Positions 14,801-29,400 of a stretch of 64,000 bases of DNA are shown piece after piece. The notes beneath the pieces were generated by a model. The model was given only the letters and a program-made list of their open reading frames with translations. It was not told where the DNA came from and searched no databases. The DNA is from Rhynchopus sp. YZ270_cl-10 (Eukaryota > Euglenozoa > Diplonemea > Diplonemida > Diplonemidae), in assembly GCA_964035575.1 (NCBI GenBank), contig OZ037890.1, positions 496,001 to 560,000 of the forward strand. Direction: 5' to 3'. Made by a program: the position numbers and the translations under genes. Within the stretch, counting starts at the first letter, position 1, and every line of letters starts with the position of its first letter.

Positions 14801-17800
14801 GCGCTTTCTAACGCGCTGTTTTCATGCGTCTGAAACGGGCTCTTTCTAACGCGCTGTTTTCATGCGTCTGAAACGGGCGCTTTCTAACGCGCTGTTTTCA
14901 TGCGTCTGAAACGGGCGCTTTCTAACGCGCTGTTTTCATGCGTCTGAAACGGACGCTTTCTAACGCGCTGTTGTCATGCGTCTGAAACGGGCGCTTTCTA
15001 ACGCGCTGTTTTCATGCGTCTGAAACGGACGCTTTCTAACGCGCTGTTTTCATGCGTCTGAAACGGGCTCTTTCTAACGCGCTGTTTTCATGCGTCTGAA
15101 ACGGGCGCTTTCTAACGCGCTGTTTTCATGCATCTGAAACGGGCGCTTTCTAACGCGCTGTTTTCATGTGTCTGTAACGGTCGCTTTCTAACGCGCTGTT
15201 TTCATGCGTCTGAAACGGGCGCTTTCTAACGCGCTGTTTTCATGCATCTGAAACGGGCGCTTTCTAACGCGCTGTTTTCATGCGTCTGAAACGGACGCTT
15301 TCTAACGCGCTGTTGTCATGCGTCTGAAACGGACGCTTTCTAACGCGCTGTTTTCATGCGTCTGAAACGGGCGCTTTCTAACGCGCTGTTTTCATGCGTC
15401 TGAAACGGGCTCTTTCTAACGCGCTGTTTTCATGCATCTGAAACGGGCGCTTTCTAACGCGCTGTTTTCATGTGTCTGTAACGGTCGCTTTCTAACGCGC
15501 TGTTTTCATGCGTCTGAAACGGGCGCTTTCTAACGCGCTGTTTTCATGCGTCTGAAACGGACGCTTTCTAACGCGCTGTTTTCATGTGTCTGTAACGGTC
15601 GCTTTCTAACGCGCTGTTTTCATGCATCTGAAACGGGCGCTTTCTAACGCGCTGTTTTCATGTGTCTGTAACGGTCGCTTTCTAACGCGCTGTTTTCATG
15701 CGTCTGAAACGGGCGCTTTCTAACGCGCTGTTTTCATGCGTCTGAAACGGACGCTTTCTAACGCGCTGTTTTCATGTGTCTGTAACGGTCGCTTTCTAAC
15801 GCGCTGTTTTCATGCATCTGAAACGGGCGCTTTCTAACGCGCTGTTTTCATGTGTCTGTAACGGTCGCTTTCTAACGCGCTGTTTTCATGCGTCTGAAAC
15901 GGGCGCTTTCTAACGCGCTGTTTTCATGTGTCTGTAAAGGTCGCTTTCTAACGCGCTGTTTTCATGCGTCTGAAACGGACGCTTTCTAACGCGCTGTTTT
16001 CATGCGTCTGAAACGGGCGCTTTCTAACGCGCTGTTTTCATGCGTCTGAAACGGACGCTTTCTAACGCGCTGTTTTCATGCGTCTGAAACGGGCGCTTTC
16101 TAACGCGCTGTTTTCATGCGTCTGAAACGGGCTCTGTCTAACGCGCAGCTTTCATGCGTCTGAAACGGACGCTTTCTAACGCGCTGTTTTCATGCGTCTG
16201 AAACGGGCGCTTTCTAACGCGCTGTTTTCATGCGTCTGAAACGGACGCTTTCTAACGCGCTGTTTTCATGCGTCTGAAACGGGCGCTTTCTAACGCGCAG
16301 TTTTCATGCGTCTGAAACGGACGCTTTCTAACGCGCTGTTTTCATGCGTCTGAAACGGGCGCTTTCTAACGCGCTGTTTTCATGCGTCTGAAACGGGCGC
16401 TTTCTAACGCGCTGTTTTCATGCGTCTGAAACGGGCTCTTTCTAACGCGCTGTTTTCATGCATCTGAAACGGACGCTTTCTAACGCGCTGTTTTCATGCG
16501 TCTGAAACGGACGCTTTCTAACGCGCTGTTTTCATGCGTCTGAAACGGGCTCTTTCTAACGCGCTGTTTTCATGCATCTGAAACGGGCTCTTTCTAACGC
16601 GCTGTTTTCATGCGTCTGAAACGGACGCTTTCTAACGCGCTGTTTTCATGCGTCTGAAACGGGCTCTTTCTAACGCGCTGTTGTCATGCGTCTGAAACGG
16701 GCGCTTTCTAACGCGCTGTTGTCATGCGTCTGAAACGGACGCTTTCTAACGCGCTGTTGTCATGCGTCTGAAACGGGCTCTTTCTAACGCGCTGTTTTCA
16801 TGCGTCTGAAACGGACGCTTTCTAACGCGCTGTTTTCATGCGTCTGAAACGGGCGCTTTCTAACGCGCTGTTGTCATGCGTCTGAAACGGGCGCTTTCTA
16901 ACGCGCTGTTGTCATGCGTCTGAAACGGACGCTTTCTAACGCGCTGTTGTCATGCGTCTGAAACGGGCTCTTTCTAACGCGCTGTTTTCATGCATCTGAA
17001 ACGGGCGCTTTCTAACGCGCTGTTTTCATGCGTCTGAAACGGACGCTTTCTAACGCGCTGTTTTCATGCGTCTGAAACGGGCGCTTTCTAACGCGCTGTT
17101 TTCATGCATCTGAAACGGACGCTTTCTAACGCGCTGTTTTCATGCGTCTGAAACGGACGCTTTCTAACGCGCTGTTTTCATGCGTCTGAAACGGGCGCTT
17201 TCTAACGCGCTGTTTTCATGCGTCTGAAACGGACGCTTTCTAACGCGCTGTTTTCATGCGTCAGAAACGGGCGCTTTCTAACGCGCTGTTGTCATGCGTC
17301 TGAAACGGACGCTTTCTAACGCGCTGTTTTCATGCGTCTGAAACGGGCTCTTTCTAACGCGCTGTTTTCATGCATCTGAAACGGACGCTTTCTAACGCGC
17401 TGTTTTCATGCGTCTGAAACGGACGCTTTCTAACGCGCTGTTGTCATGCGTCTGAAACGGACGCTTTCTAACGCGCTGTTTTCATGCGTCTGAAACGGGC
17501 TCTTTCTAACGCGCTGTTTTCATGCGTCTGAAACGGACGCTTTCTAACGCGCTGTTTTCATGCGTCTGAAACGGACGCTTTCTAACGCGCTGTTTTCATG
17601 CGTCAGAAACGGACGCTTTCTAACGCGCTGTTGTCATGCGTCTGAAACGGACGCTTTCTAACGCGCTGTTTTCATGCGTCTGAAACGGGCTCTTTCTAAC
17701 GCGCTGTTTTCATGCATCTGAAACGGGCGCTTTCTAACGCGCTGTTTTCATGCATCTGAAACGGGCGCTTTCTAACGCGCTGTTTTCATGCGTCTGAAAC

Positions 17801-18660
17801 GGGCGCTTTCTAACGCGCTGTTTTCATGCGTCTGAAACGGGCGCTTTCTAACGCGCTGTTGTCATGCGTCTGAAACGGACGCTTTCTAACGCGCTGTTTT
17901 CATGCGTCTGAAACGGGCGCTTTCTAACGCGCTGTTGTCATGCGTCTGAAACGGACGCTTTCTAACGCGCTGTTTTCATGCGTCTGAAACGGGCTCTTTC
18001 TAACGCGCTGTTTTCATGCGTCTGAAACGGGCGCTTTCTAACGCGCTGTTTTCATGCGTCTGAAACGGACGCTTTCTAACGCGCTGTTTTCATGCGTCTG
18101 AAACGGGCGCTTTCTAACGCGCTGTTTTCATGCGTCTGAAACGGACGCTTTCTAACGCGCTGTTTTCATGCGTCTGAAACGGACGCTTTCTAACGCGCTG
18201 TTTTCATGCGTCTGAAACGGGCGCTTTCTAACGCGCTGTTTTCATGCGTCTGAAACGGACGCTTTCTAACGCGCTGTTTTCATGTGTCTGTAACGGTCGC
18301 TTTCTAACGCGCTGTTTTCATGCGTCTGAAACGGGCGCTTTCTAACGCGCTGTTTTCATGCGTCTGAAACGGACGCTTTCTAACGCGCTGTTTTCATGCG
18401 TCTGAAACGGACGCTTTCTAACGCGCTGTTTTCATGCATCTGAAACGGACGCTTTCTAACGCGCTGTTTTCATGCGTCTGAAACGGACGCTTTCTAACGC
18501 GCTGTTTTCATGCATCTGAAACGGACGCTTTCTAACGCGCTGTTTTCATGCGTCTGAAACGGACGCTTTCTAACGCGCTGTTTTCATGCGTCTGAAACGG
18601 CCGCTTTCTAACGCGCTGTTTTCATGCGTCTGAAACGGACGCTTTCTAACGCGCTGTTTT

Positions 18661-21600
18661 CATGCGTCAGAAACGGGCGCTTTCTAACGCGCTGTTTTCA
18701 TGCGTCTGAAACGGGCGCTTTCTAACGCGCTGTTTTCATGCGTCTGAAACGGACGCTTTCTAACGCGCTGTTTTCATGCGTCTGAAACGGGCGCTTTCTA
18801 ACGCGCTGTTTTCATGCGTCTGAAACGGACGCTTTCTAACGCGCTGTTTTCATGTGTCTGTAACGGTCGCTTTCTAACGCGCTGTTTTCATGCGTCTGAA
18901 ACGGGCGCTTTCTAACGCGCTGTTTTCATGCGTCTGAAACGGACGCTTTCTAACGCGCTGTTTTCATGCGTCTGAAACGGGCTCTTTCTAACGCGCTGTT
19001 TTCATGCGTCTGAAACGGGCGCTTTCTAACGCGCTGTTTTCATGCGTCTGAAACGGACGCTTTCTAACGCGCTGTTTTCATGCGTCTGAAACGGACGCTT
19101 TCTAACGCGCTGTTTTCATGCGTCTGAAACGGGCTCTTTCTAACGCGCTGTTTTCATGCGTCTGAAACGGGCGCTTTCTAACGCGCTGTTTTCATGCGTC
19201 TGAAACGGACGCTTTCTAACGCGCTGTTTTCGTGCGTCTGAAACGGGCGCTTTCTAACGCGCTGTTTTCATGTGTCTGAAACGGGCGCTTTCTAACGCGC
19301 TGTTTTCATGCGTCCGAAACGGACGCTTTCTAACGCGCTGTTTTCATGCGTCTGAAACGGGCGCTTTCTAACGCGCTGTTTTCATGCGTCAGAAACGGGC
19401 GCTTTCTAACGCGCTGTTGTCATGCGTCTGAAACGGACGCTTTCTAACGCGCTGTTTTCATGCGTCTGAAACGGGCGCTTTCTAACGCGCTGTTTTCATG
19501 CGTCTGAAACGGGCGCTTTCTAACGCGCTGTTTTCATGCGTCTGAAACGGGCGCTTTCTAACGCGCTGTTTTCATGCGTCTGAAACGGGCGCTTTCTAAC
19601 GCGCTGTTTTCATGCGTCTGAAACGGGCTCTTTCTAACGCGCTGTTTTCATGCATCTGAAACGGGCGCTTTCTAACGCGCTGTTTTCATGCGTCTGAAAC
19701 GGGCGCTTTCTAACGCGCTGTTGTCATGCGTCTGAAACGGACGCTTTCTAACGCGCTGTTGTCATGCGTCTGAAACGGGCGCTTTCTAACGCGCTGTTTT
19801 CATGCGTCTGAAACGGGCTCTTTCTAACGCGCTGTTTTCATGCATCTGAAACGGGCGCTTTCTAACGCGCTGTTTTCATGCGTCTGAAACGGGCGCTTTC
19901 TAACGCGCTGTTGTCATGCGTCTGAAACGGGCGCTTTCTAACGCGCTGTTGTCATGCGTATGAAACGGACGCTTTCTAACGCGCTGTTTTCATGCATCTG
20001 AAACGGGCGCTTTCTAACGCGCTGTTTTCATGCGTCTGAAACGGGCGCTTTCTAACGCGCTGTTTTCATGCGTCTGAAACGGACGCTTTCTAACGCGCTG
20101 TTTTCATGCGTCTGAAACGGGCGCTTTCTAACGCGCTGTTTTCATGCGTCTGAAACGGACGCTTTCTAACGCGCTGTTGTCATGCGTCTGAAACGGACGC
20201 TTTCTAACGCGCTGTTTTCATGCATCTGAAACGGGCGCTTTCTAACGCGCTGTTTTCATGCGTCTGAAACGGGCTCTTTCTAACGCGCTGTTTTCATGCA
20301 TCTGAAACGGACGCTTTCTAACGCGCTGTTTTCATGCGTCTGAAACGGGCGCTTTCTAACGCGCTGTTGTCATGCGTCTGAAACGGACGCTTTCTAACGC
20401 GCTGTTGTCATGCGTCTGAAACGGGCGCTTTCTAACGCGCTGTTTTCATGCGTCTGAAACGGGCTCTTTCTAACGCGCTGTTTTCATGCATCTGAAACGG
20501 GCGCTTTCTAACGCGCTGTTTTCATGCATCTGAAACGGACGCTTTCTAACGCGCTGTTTTCATGCGTCTGAAACGGGCGCTTTCTAACGCGCTGTTTTCA
20601 TGCGTCTGAAACGGACGCTTTCTAACGCGCTGTTGTCATGCGTCTGAAACGGGCGCTTTCTAACGCGCTGTTGTCATGCGTCTGAAACGGGCGCTTTCTA
20701 ACGCGCTGTTTTCATGCGTCTGAAACGGACGCTTTCTAACGCGCTGTTTTCATGCGTCTGAAACGGGCGCTTTCTAACGCGCTGTTTTCATGCGTCTGAA
20801 ACGGACGCTTTCTAACGCGCTGTTGTCATGCGTCTGAAACGGACGCTTTCTAACGCGCTGTTTTCATGCGTCTGAAACGGACGCTTTCTAACGCGCTGTT
20901 TTCATGCGTCTGAAACGGGCGCTTTCTAACGCGCTGTTTTCATGCGTCTGAAACGGACGCTTTCTAACGCGCTGTTTTCATGCGTCTGAAACGGGCGCTT
21001 TCTAACGCGCTGTTGTCATGCGTCTGAAACGGGCGCTTTCTAACTCGCTGTTTTCATGCGTCTGAAACGGACGCTTTCTAACGCGCTGTTTTCATGCATC
21101 TGAAACGTGCGCTTTCTAACGCGCTGTTTTCATGCGTCTGAAACGGACGCTTTCTAACGCGCTGTTTTCATGCATCTGAAACGGGCGCTTTCTAACGCGC
21201 TGTTTTCATGCGTCTGAAACGGACGCTTTCTAACGCGCTGTTTTCATGCATCTGAAACGGGCGCTTTCTAACGCGCTGTTTTCATGCGTCTGAAACGGAC
21301 GCTTTCTAACGCGCTGTTTTCATGCATCTGAAACGGACGCTTTCTAACGCGCTGTTTTCATGCGTCTGAAACGGACGCTTTCTAACGCGCTGTTTTCATG
21401 CATCTGAAACGGGCGCTTTCTAACGCGCTGTTTTCATGCGTCTGAAACGGGCTCTTTCTAACGCGCTGTTTTCATGCATCTGAAACGGACGCTTTCTAAC
21501 GCGCTGTTTTCATGCGTCTGAAACGGGCTCTTTCTAACGCGCTGTTTTCATGCATCTGAAACGGGCGCTTTCTAACGCGCTGTTTTCATGCATCTGAAAC

Positions 21601-24600
21601 GGGCGCTTTCTAACGCGCTGTTTTCATGCGTCTGAAACGGGCGCTTTCTAACGCGCTGTTGTCATGCGTCTGAAACGGACGCTTTCTAACGCGCTGTTTT
21701 CATGCGTCTGAAACGGACGCTTTCTAACGCGCTGTTTTCATGCGTCTGAAACGGGCTCTTTCTAACGCGCTGTTTTCATGCATCTGAAACGGGCGCTTTC
21801 TAACGCGCTGTTTTCATGCGTCTGAAACGGGCGCTTTCTAACGCGCTGTTTTCATGCGTCTGAAACGGGCTCTTTCTAACGCGCTGTTTTCATGCATCTG
21901 AAACGGGCGCTTTCTAACGCGCTGTTTTCATGCGTCTGAAACGGACGCTTTCTAACGCGCTGTTTTCATGCGTCTGAAACGGGCTCTGTCTAACGCGCAG
22001 TTTTCATGCGTCTGAAACGGACGCTTTCTAACGCGCTGTTTTCATGCGTCTGAAACGGGCGCTTTCTAACGCGCTGTTTTCATGCATCTGAAACGGGCTC
22101 TGTCTAACGCGCAGTTTTCATGCGTCTGAAACGGACGCTTTCTAACGCGCTGTTTTCATGCGTCTGAAACGGGCTCTGTCTAACGCGCAGCTTTCATGCG
22201 TCTGAAACGGACGCTTTCTAACGCGCTGTTTTCATGCGTCTGAAACGGGCGCTTTCTAACGCGCTGTTTTCATGCGTCTGAAACGGGCGCTTTCTAACGC
22301 GCTGTTTTCATGCGTCTGAAACGGGCGCTTTCTAACGCGCTGTTTTCATGTGTCTGTAACGGTCGCTTTCTAACGCGCTGTTTTCATGCGTCTGAAACGG
22401 GCTCTGTCTAACGCGCAGTTTTCATGCGTCTGAAACGGACGCTTTCTAACGCGCTGTTTTCATGCGTCTGAAACGGGCGCTTTCTAACGCGCTGTTTTCA
22501 TGCGTCTGAAACGGGCTCTGTCTAACGCGCAGCTTTCATGCGTCTGAAACGGACGCTTTCTAACGCGCTGTTTTCATGCGTCAGAAACGGGCGCTTTCTA
22601 ACGCGCTGTTTTCATGCGTCTGAAACGGGCGCTTTCTAACGCGCTGTTTTCATGCGTCTGAAACGGACGCTTTCTAACGCGCTGTTTTCATGCGTCTGAA
22701 ACGGGCGCTTTCTAACGCGCTGTTTTCATGCGTCTGAAACGGACGCTTTCTAACGCGCTGTTTTCATGTGTCTGTAACGGTCGCTTTCTAACGCGCTGTT
22801 TTCATGCGTCTGAAACGGGCGCTTTCTAACGCGCTGTTTTCATGCGTCTGAAACGGACGCTTTCTAACGCGCTGTTTTCATGCGTCTGAAACGGGCTCTT
22901 TCTAACGCGCTGTTTTCATGCGTCTGAAACGGGCGCTTTCTAACGCGCTGTTTTCATGCGTCTGAAACGGACGCTTTCTAACGCGCTGTTTTCATGCGTC
23001 TGAAACGGACGCTTTCTAACGCGCTGTTTTCATGCGTCTGAAACGGGCTCTTTCTAACGCGCTGTTTTCATGCGTCTGAAACGGGCGCTTTCTAACGCGC
23101 TGTTTTCATGCGTCTGAAACGGACGCTTTCTAACGCGCTGTTTTCGTGCGTCTGAAACGGGCGCTTTCTAACGCGCTGTTTTCATGTGTCTGAAACGGGC
23201 GCTTTCTAACGCGCTGTTTTCATGCGTCCGAAACGGACGCTTTCTAACGCGCTGTTTTCATGCGTCTGAAACGGGCGCTTTCTAACGCGCTGTTTTCATG
23301 CGTCAGAAACGGGCGCTTTCTAACGCGCTGTTGTCATGCGTCTGAAACGGACGCTTTCTAACGCGCTGTTTTCATGCGTCTGAAACGGGCGCTTTCTAAC
23401 GCGCTGTTTTCATGCGTCTGAAACGGGCGCTTTCTAACGCGCTGTTTTCATGCGTCTGAAACGGGCGCTTTCTAACGCGCTGTTTTCATGCGTCTGAAAC
23501 GGGCGCTTTCTAACGCGCTGTTTTCATGCGTCTGAAACGGGCTCTTTCTAACGCGCTGTTTTCATGCATCTGAAACGGGCGCTTTCTAACGCGCTGTTTT
23601 CATGCGTCTGAAACGGGCGCTTTCTAACGCGCTGTTGTCATGCGTCTGAAACGGACGCTTTCTAACGCGCTGTTGTCATGCGTCTGAAACGGGCGCTTTC
23701 TAACGCGCTGTTTTCATGCGTCTGAAACGGGCTCTTTCTAACGCGCTGTTTTCATGCATCTGAAACGGGCGCTTTCTAACGCGCTGTTTTCATGCGTCTG
23801 AAACGGGCGCTTTCTAACGCGCTGTTGTCATGCGTCTGAAACGGGCGCTTTCTAACGCGCTGTTGTCATGCGTATGAAACGGACGCTTTCTAACGCGCTG
23901 TTTTCATGCATCTGAAACGGGCGCTTTCTAACGCGCTGTTTTCATGCGTCTGAAACGGGCGCTTTCTAACGCGCTGTTTTCATGCGTCTGAAACGGACGC
24001 TTTCTAACGCGCTGTTTTCATGCGTCTGAAACGGGCGCTTTCTAACGCGCTGTTTTCATGCGTCTGAAACGGACGCTTTCTAACGCGCTGTTGTCATGCG
24101 TCTGAAACGGACGCTTTCTAACGCGCTGTTTTCATGCATCTGAAACGGGCGCTTTCTAACGCGCTGTTTTCATGCGTCTGAAACGGGCTCTTTCTAACGC
24201 GCTGTTTTCATGCATCTGAAACGGACGCTTTCTAACGCGCTGTTTTCATGCGTCTGAAACGGGCGCTTTCTAACGCGCTGTTGTCATGCGTCTGAAACGG
24301 ACGCTTTCTAACGCGCTGTTGTCATGCGTCTGAAACGGGCGCTTTCTAACGCGCTGTTTTCATGCGTCTGAAACGGGCTCTTTCTAACGCGCTGTTTTCA
24401 TGCATCTGAAACGGGCGCTTTCTAACGCGCTGTTTTCATGCATCTGAAACGGACGCTTTCTAACGCGCTGTTTTCATGCGTCTGAAACGGGCGCTTTCTA
24501 ACGCGCTGTTTTCATGCGTCTGAAACGGACGCTTTCTAACGCGCTGTTGTCATGCGTCTGAAACGGGCGCTTTCTAACGCGCTGTTGTCATGCGTCTGAA

Positions 24601-26488
24601 ACGGGCGCTTTCTAACGCGCTGTTTTCATGCGTCTGAAACGGACGCTTTCTAACGCGCTGTTTTCATGCGTCTGAAACGGGCGCTTTCTAACGCGCTGTT
24701 TTCATGCGTCTGAAACGGACGCTTTCTAACGCGCTGTTGTCATGCGTCTGAAACGGACGCTTTCTAACGCGCTGTTTTCATGCGTCTGAAACGGACGCTT
24801 TCTAACGCGCTGTTTTCATGCGTCTGAAACGGGCGCTTTCTAACGCGCTGTTTTCATGCGTCTGAAACGGACGCTTTCTAACGCGCTGTTTTCATGCGTC
24901 TGAAACGGGCGCTTTCTAACGCGCTGTTGTCATGCGTCTGAAACGGGCGCTTTCTAACTCGCTGTTTTCATGCGTCTGAAACGGACGCTTTCTAACGCGC
25001 TGTTTTCATGCATCTGAAACGTGCGCTTTCTAACGCGCTGTTTTCATGCGTCTGAAACGGACGCTTTCTAACGCGCTGTTTTCATGCATCTGAAACGGGC
25101 GCTTTCTAACGCGCTGTTTTCATGCGTCTGAAACGGACGCTTTCTAACGCGCTGTTTTCATGCATCTGAAACGGGCGCTTTCTAACGCGCTGTTTTCATG
25201 CGTCTGAAACGGACGCTTTCTAACGCGCTGTTTTCATGCATCTGAAACGGACGCTTTCTAACGCGCTGTTTTCATGCGTCTGAAACGGACGCTTTCTAAC
25301 GCGCTGTTTTCATGCATCTGAAACGGGCGCTTTCTAACGCGCTGTTTTCATGCGTCTGAAACGGGCTCTTTCTAACGCGCTGTTTTCATGCATCTGAAAC
25401 GGACGCTTTCTAACGCGCTGTTTTCATGCGTCTGAAACGGGCTCTTTCTAACGCGCTGTTTTCATGCATCTGAAACGGGCGCTTTCTAACGCGCTGTTTT
25501 CATGCATCTGAAACGGGCGCTTTCTAACGCGCTGTTTTCATGCGTCTGAAACGGGCGCTTTCTAACGCGCTGTTGTCATGCGTCTGAAACGGACGCTTTC
25601 TAACGCGCTGTTTTCATGCGTCTGAAACGGACGCTTTCTAACGCGCTGTTTTCATGCGTCTGAAACGGGCTCTTTCTAACGCGCTGTTTTCATGCATCTG
25701 AAACGGGCGCTTTCTAACGCGCTGTTTTCATGCGTCTGAAACGGGCGCTTTCTAACGCGCTGTTTTCATGCGTCTGAAACGGGCTCTTTCTAACGCGCTG
25801 TTTTCATGCATCTGAAACGGGCGCTTTCTAACGCGCTGTTTTCATGCGTCTGAAACGGACGCTTTCTAACGCGCTGTTTTCATGCGTCTGAAACGGGCTC
25901 TGTCTAACGCGCAGTTTTCATGCGTCTGAAACGGACGCTTTCTAACGCGCTGTTTTCATGCGTCTGAAACGGGCGCTTTCTAACGCGCTGTTTTCATGCA
26001 TCTGAAACGGGCTCTGTCTAACGCGCAGTTTTCATGCGTCTGAAACGGACGCTTTCTAACGCGCTGTTTTCATGCGTCTGAAACGGGCTCTGTCTAACGC
26101 GCAGCTTTCATGCGTCTGAAACGGACGCTTTCTAACGCGCTGTTTTCATGCGTCTGAAACGGGCGCTTTCTAACGCGCTGTTTTCATGCGTCTGAAACGG
26201 GCGCTTTCTAACGCGCTGTTTTCATGCGTCTGAAACGGGCGCTTTCTAACGCGCTGTTTTCATGTGTCTGTAACGGTCGCTTTCTAACGCGCTGTTTTCA
26301 TGCGTCTGAAACGGGCTCTGTCTAACGCGCAGTTTTCATGCGTCTGAAACGGACGCTTTCTAACGCGCTGTTTTCATGCGTCTGAAACGGGCGCTTTCTA
26401 ACGCGCTGTTTTCATGCGTCTGAAACGGGCTCTGTCTAACGCGCAGCTTTCATGCGTCTGAAACGGACGCTTTCTAACGCGCTGTTTT
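18661..26488. repeat. 3914-bp (103-unit) tandem duplication within the satellite
   Basis: Block 18661-22574 is followed directly by block 22575-26488 with the same variant order at every point I compared. Rare markers recur at exactly 3914 bp: CGTATGAAAC at about 19957 and 23871, TAACTCGCTG at 21041 and 24955, a CGTCCG unit at about 19314 and 23228, and paired CGCAGC units near the ends. The left boundary could be one unit earlier (18623), because the flanking units are the same there. Near identity implies a recent event. Confidence 0.9.
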
Positions 26489-29400
26489 CATGCGTCTGAA
26501 ACGGGCGCTTTCTAACGCGCTGTTTTCATGTGTCTGAAACGGGCGCTTTCTAACGCGCTGTTTTCATGCGTCTGAAACGGGCGCTTTCTAACGCGCTGTT
26601 TTCATGCGTCTGAAACGGACGCTTTCTAACGCGCTGTTTTCATGCGTCTGAAACGGGCTCTTTCTAACGCGCTGTTTTCATGCGTCTGAAACGGACGCTT
26701 TCTAACGCGCTGTTGTCATGCGTCTGAAACGGGCGCTTTCTAACGCGCTGTTTTCATGTGTCTGTAACGGGCGCTTTCTAACGCGCTGTTTTCATGTGTC
26801 TGAAACGGGCGCTTTCTAACGCGCTGTTTTCATGCGTCTGAAACGGACGCTTTCTAACGCGCTGTTGTCATGCGTCTGAAACGGGCGCTTTCTAACGCGC
26901 TGTTTTCATGTGTCTGTAACGGGCTCTTTCTAACGCGCTGTTTTCATGTGTCTGAAACGGGCGCTTTCTAACGCGCTGTTTTCATGTGTCTGAAACGGGC
27001 GCTTTCTAACGCGCTGTTTTCATGCGTCTGAAACGGACGCTTTCTAACGCGCTGTTTTCATGCGTCTGAAACGGGCTCTTTCTAACGCGCTGTTTTCATG
27101 CGTCTGAAACGGACGCTTTCTAACGCGCTGTTTTCATGCGTCTGAAACGGACGCTTTCTAACGCGCTGTTTTCATGCGTCTGAAACGGGCTCTTTCTAAC
27201 GCGCTGTTTTCATGCGTCTGAAACGGGCGCTTTCTAACGCGCTGTTGTCATGCGTCTGAAACGGGCGCTTTCTAACGCGCTGTTTTCATGTGTCTGTAAC
27301 GGTCGCTTTCTAACGCGCTGTTTTCATGCGTCTGAAACGTGCGCTTTCTAACGCGCTGTTTTCATGCGTCTGAAACGGGCGCTTTCTAACGCGCTGTTTT
27401 CATGCGTCTGAAACGGACGCTTTCTAACGCGCTGTTTTCATGCGTCTGAAACGGGCGCTTTCTAACGCGCTGTTTTCATGCGTCTGAAACGGACGCTTTC
27501 TAACGCGCTGTTTTCATGCGTCTGAAACGGGCGCTTTCTAACGCGCTGTTTTCATGCGTCTGAAACGGGCTCTGTCTAACGCGCAGCTTTCATGCGTCTG
27601 AAACGGGCGCTTTCTAACGCGCTGTTTTCATGCGTCTGAAACGGACGCTTTCTAACGCGCTGTTTTCATGCGTCTGAAACGGGCGCTTTCTAACGCGCTG
27701 TTTTCATGCGTCTGAAACGGGCGCTTTCTAACGCGCTGTTTTCATGCGTCTGAAACGGGCTCTTTCTAACGCGCTGTTTTCATGCATCTGAAACGGACGC
27801 TTTCTAACGCGCTGTTTTCATGCGTCTGAAACGGACGCTTTCTAACGCGCTGTTTTCATGCGTCTGAAACGGGCTCTTTCTAACGCGCTGTTTTCATGCG
27901 TCTGAAACGGACGCTTTCTAACGCGCTGTTTTCATGCGTCTGAAACGGGCTCTTTCTAACGCGCTGTTTTCATGCGTCTGAAACGGGCGCTTTCTAACGC
28001 GCTGTTGTCATGCGTCTGAAACGGGCGCTTTCTAACGCGCTGTTGTCATGCGTCTGAAACGGACGCTTTCTAACGCGCTGTTTTCATGCGTCTGAAACGG
28101 GCGCTTTCTAACGCGCTGTTTTCATGCGTCTGAAACGGGCTCTTTCTAACGCGCTGTTTTCATGCATCTGAAACGGGCGCTTTCTAACGCGCTGTTGTCA
28201 TGCGTCTGAAACGGACGCTTTCTAACGCGCTGTTTTCATGCGTCTGAAACGGGCGCTTTCTAACGCGCTGTTTTCATGCATCTGAAACGGACGCTTTCTA
28301 ACGCGCTGTTTTCATGCGTCTGAAACGGGCGCTTTCTAACGCGCTGTTTTCATGCGTCTGAAACGGGCTCTTTCTAACGCGCTGTTTTCATGCATCTGAA
28401 ACGGGCGCTTTCTAACGCGCTGTTGTCATGCGTCTGAAACGGACGCTTTCTAACGCGCTGTTTTCATGCGTCTGAAACGGGCGCTTTCTAACGCGCTGTT
28501 TTCATGCGTCAGAAACGGGCGCTTTCTAACGCGCTGTTGTCATGCGTCTGAAACGGACGCTTTCTAACGCGCTGTTTTCATGCGTCAGAAACGGGCGCTT
28601 TCTAACGCGCTGTTGTCATGCGTCTGAAACGGACGCTTTCTAACGCGCTGTTTTCATGCGTCTGAAACGGGCTCTTTCTAACGCGCTGTTTTCATGCATC
28701 TGAAACGGACGCTTTCTAACGCGCTGTTTTCATGCGTCTGAAACGGACGCTTTCTAACGCGCTGTTGTCATGCGTCTGAAACGGACGCTTTCTAACGCGC
28801 TGTTTTCATGCGTCTGAAACGGGCTCTTTCTAACGCGCTGTTTTCATGCGTCTGAAACGGACGCTTTCTAACGCGCTGTTTTCATGCGTCTGAAACGGGC
28901 GCTTTCTAACGCGCTGTTTTCATGCGTCTGAAACGGACGCTTTCTAACGCGCTGTTTTCATGCGTCAGAAACGGACGCTTTCTAACGCGCTGTTGTCATG
29001 CGTCTGAAACGGACGCTTTCTAACGCGCTGTTTTCATGCGTCTGAAACGGGCTCTTTCTAACGCGCTGTTTTCATGCATCTGAAACGGGCGCTTTCTAAC
29101 GCGCTGTTTTCATGTGTCTGAAACGGGCGCTTTCTAACGCGCTGTTTTCATGCGTCTGAAACGGACGCTTTCTAACGCGCTGTTTTCATGCGTCTGAAAC
29201 GGACGCTTTCTAACGCGCTGTTTTCATGCGTCTGAAACGGGCTCTTTCTAACGCGCTGTTTTCATGCATCTGAAACGGACGCTTTCTAACGCGCTGTTTT
29301 CATGCGTCTGAAACGGGCGCTTTCTAACGCGCTGTTTTCATGCGTCTGAAACGGACGCTTTCTAACGCGCTGTTTTCATGCGTCTGAAACGGGCGCTTTC

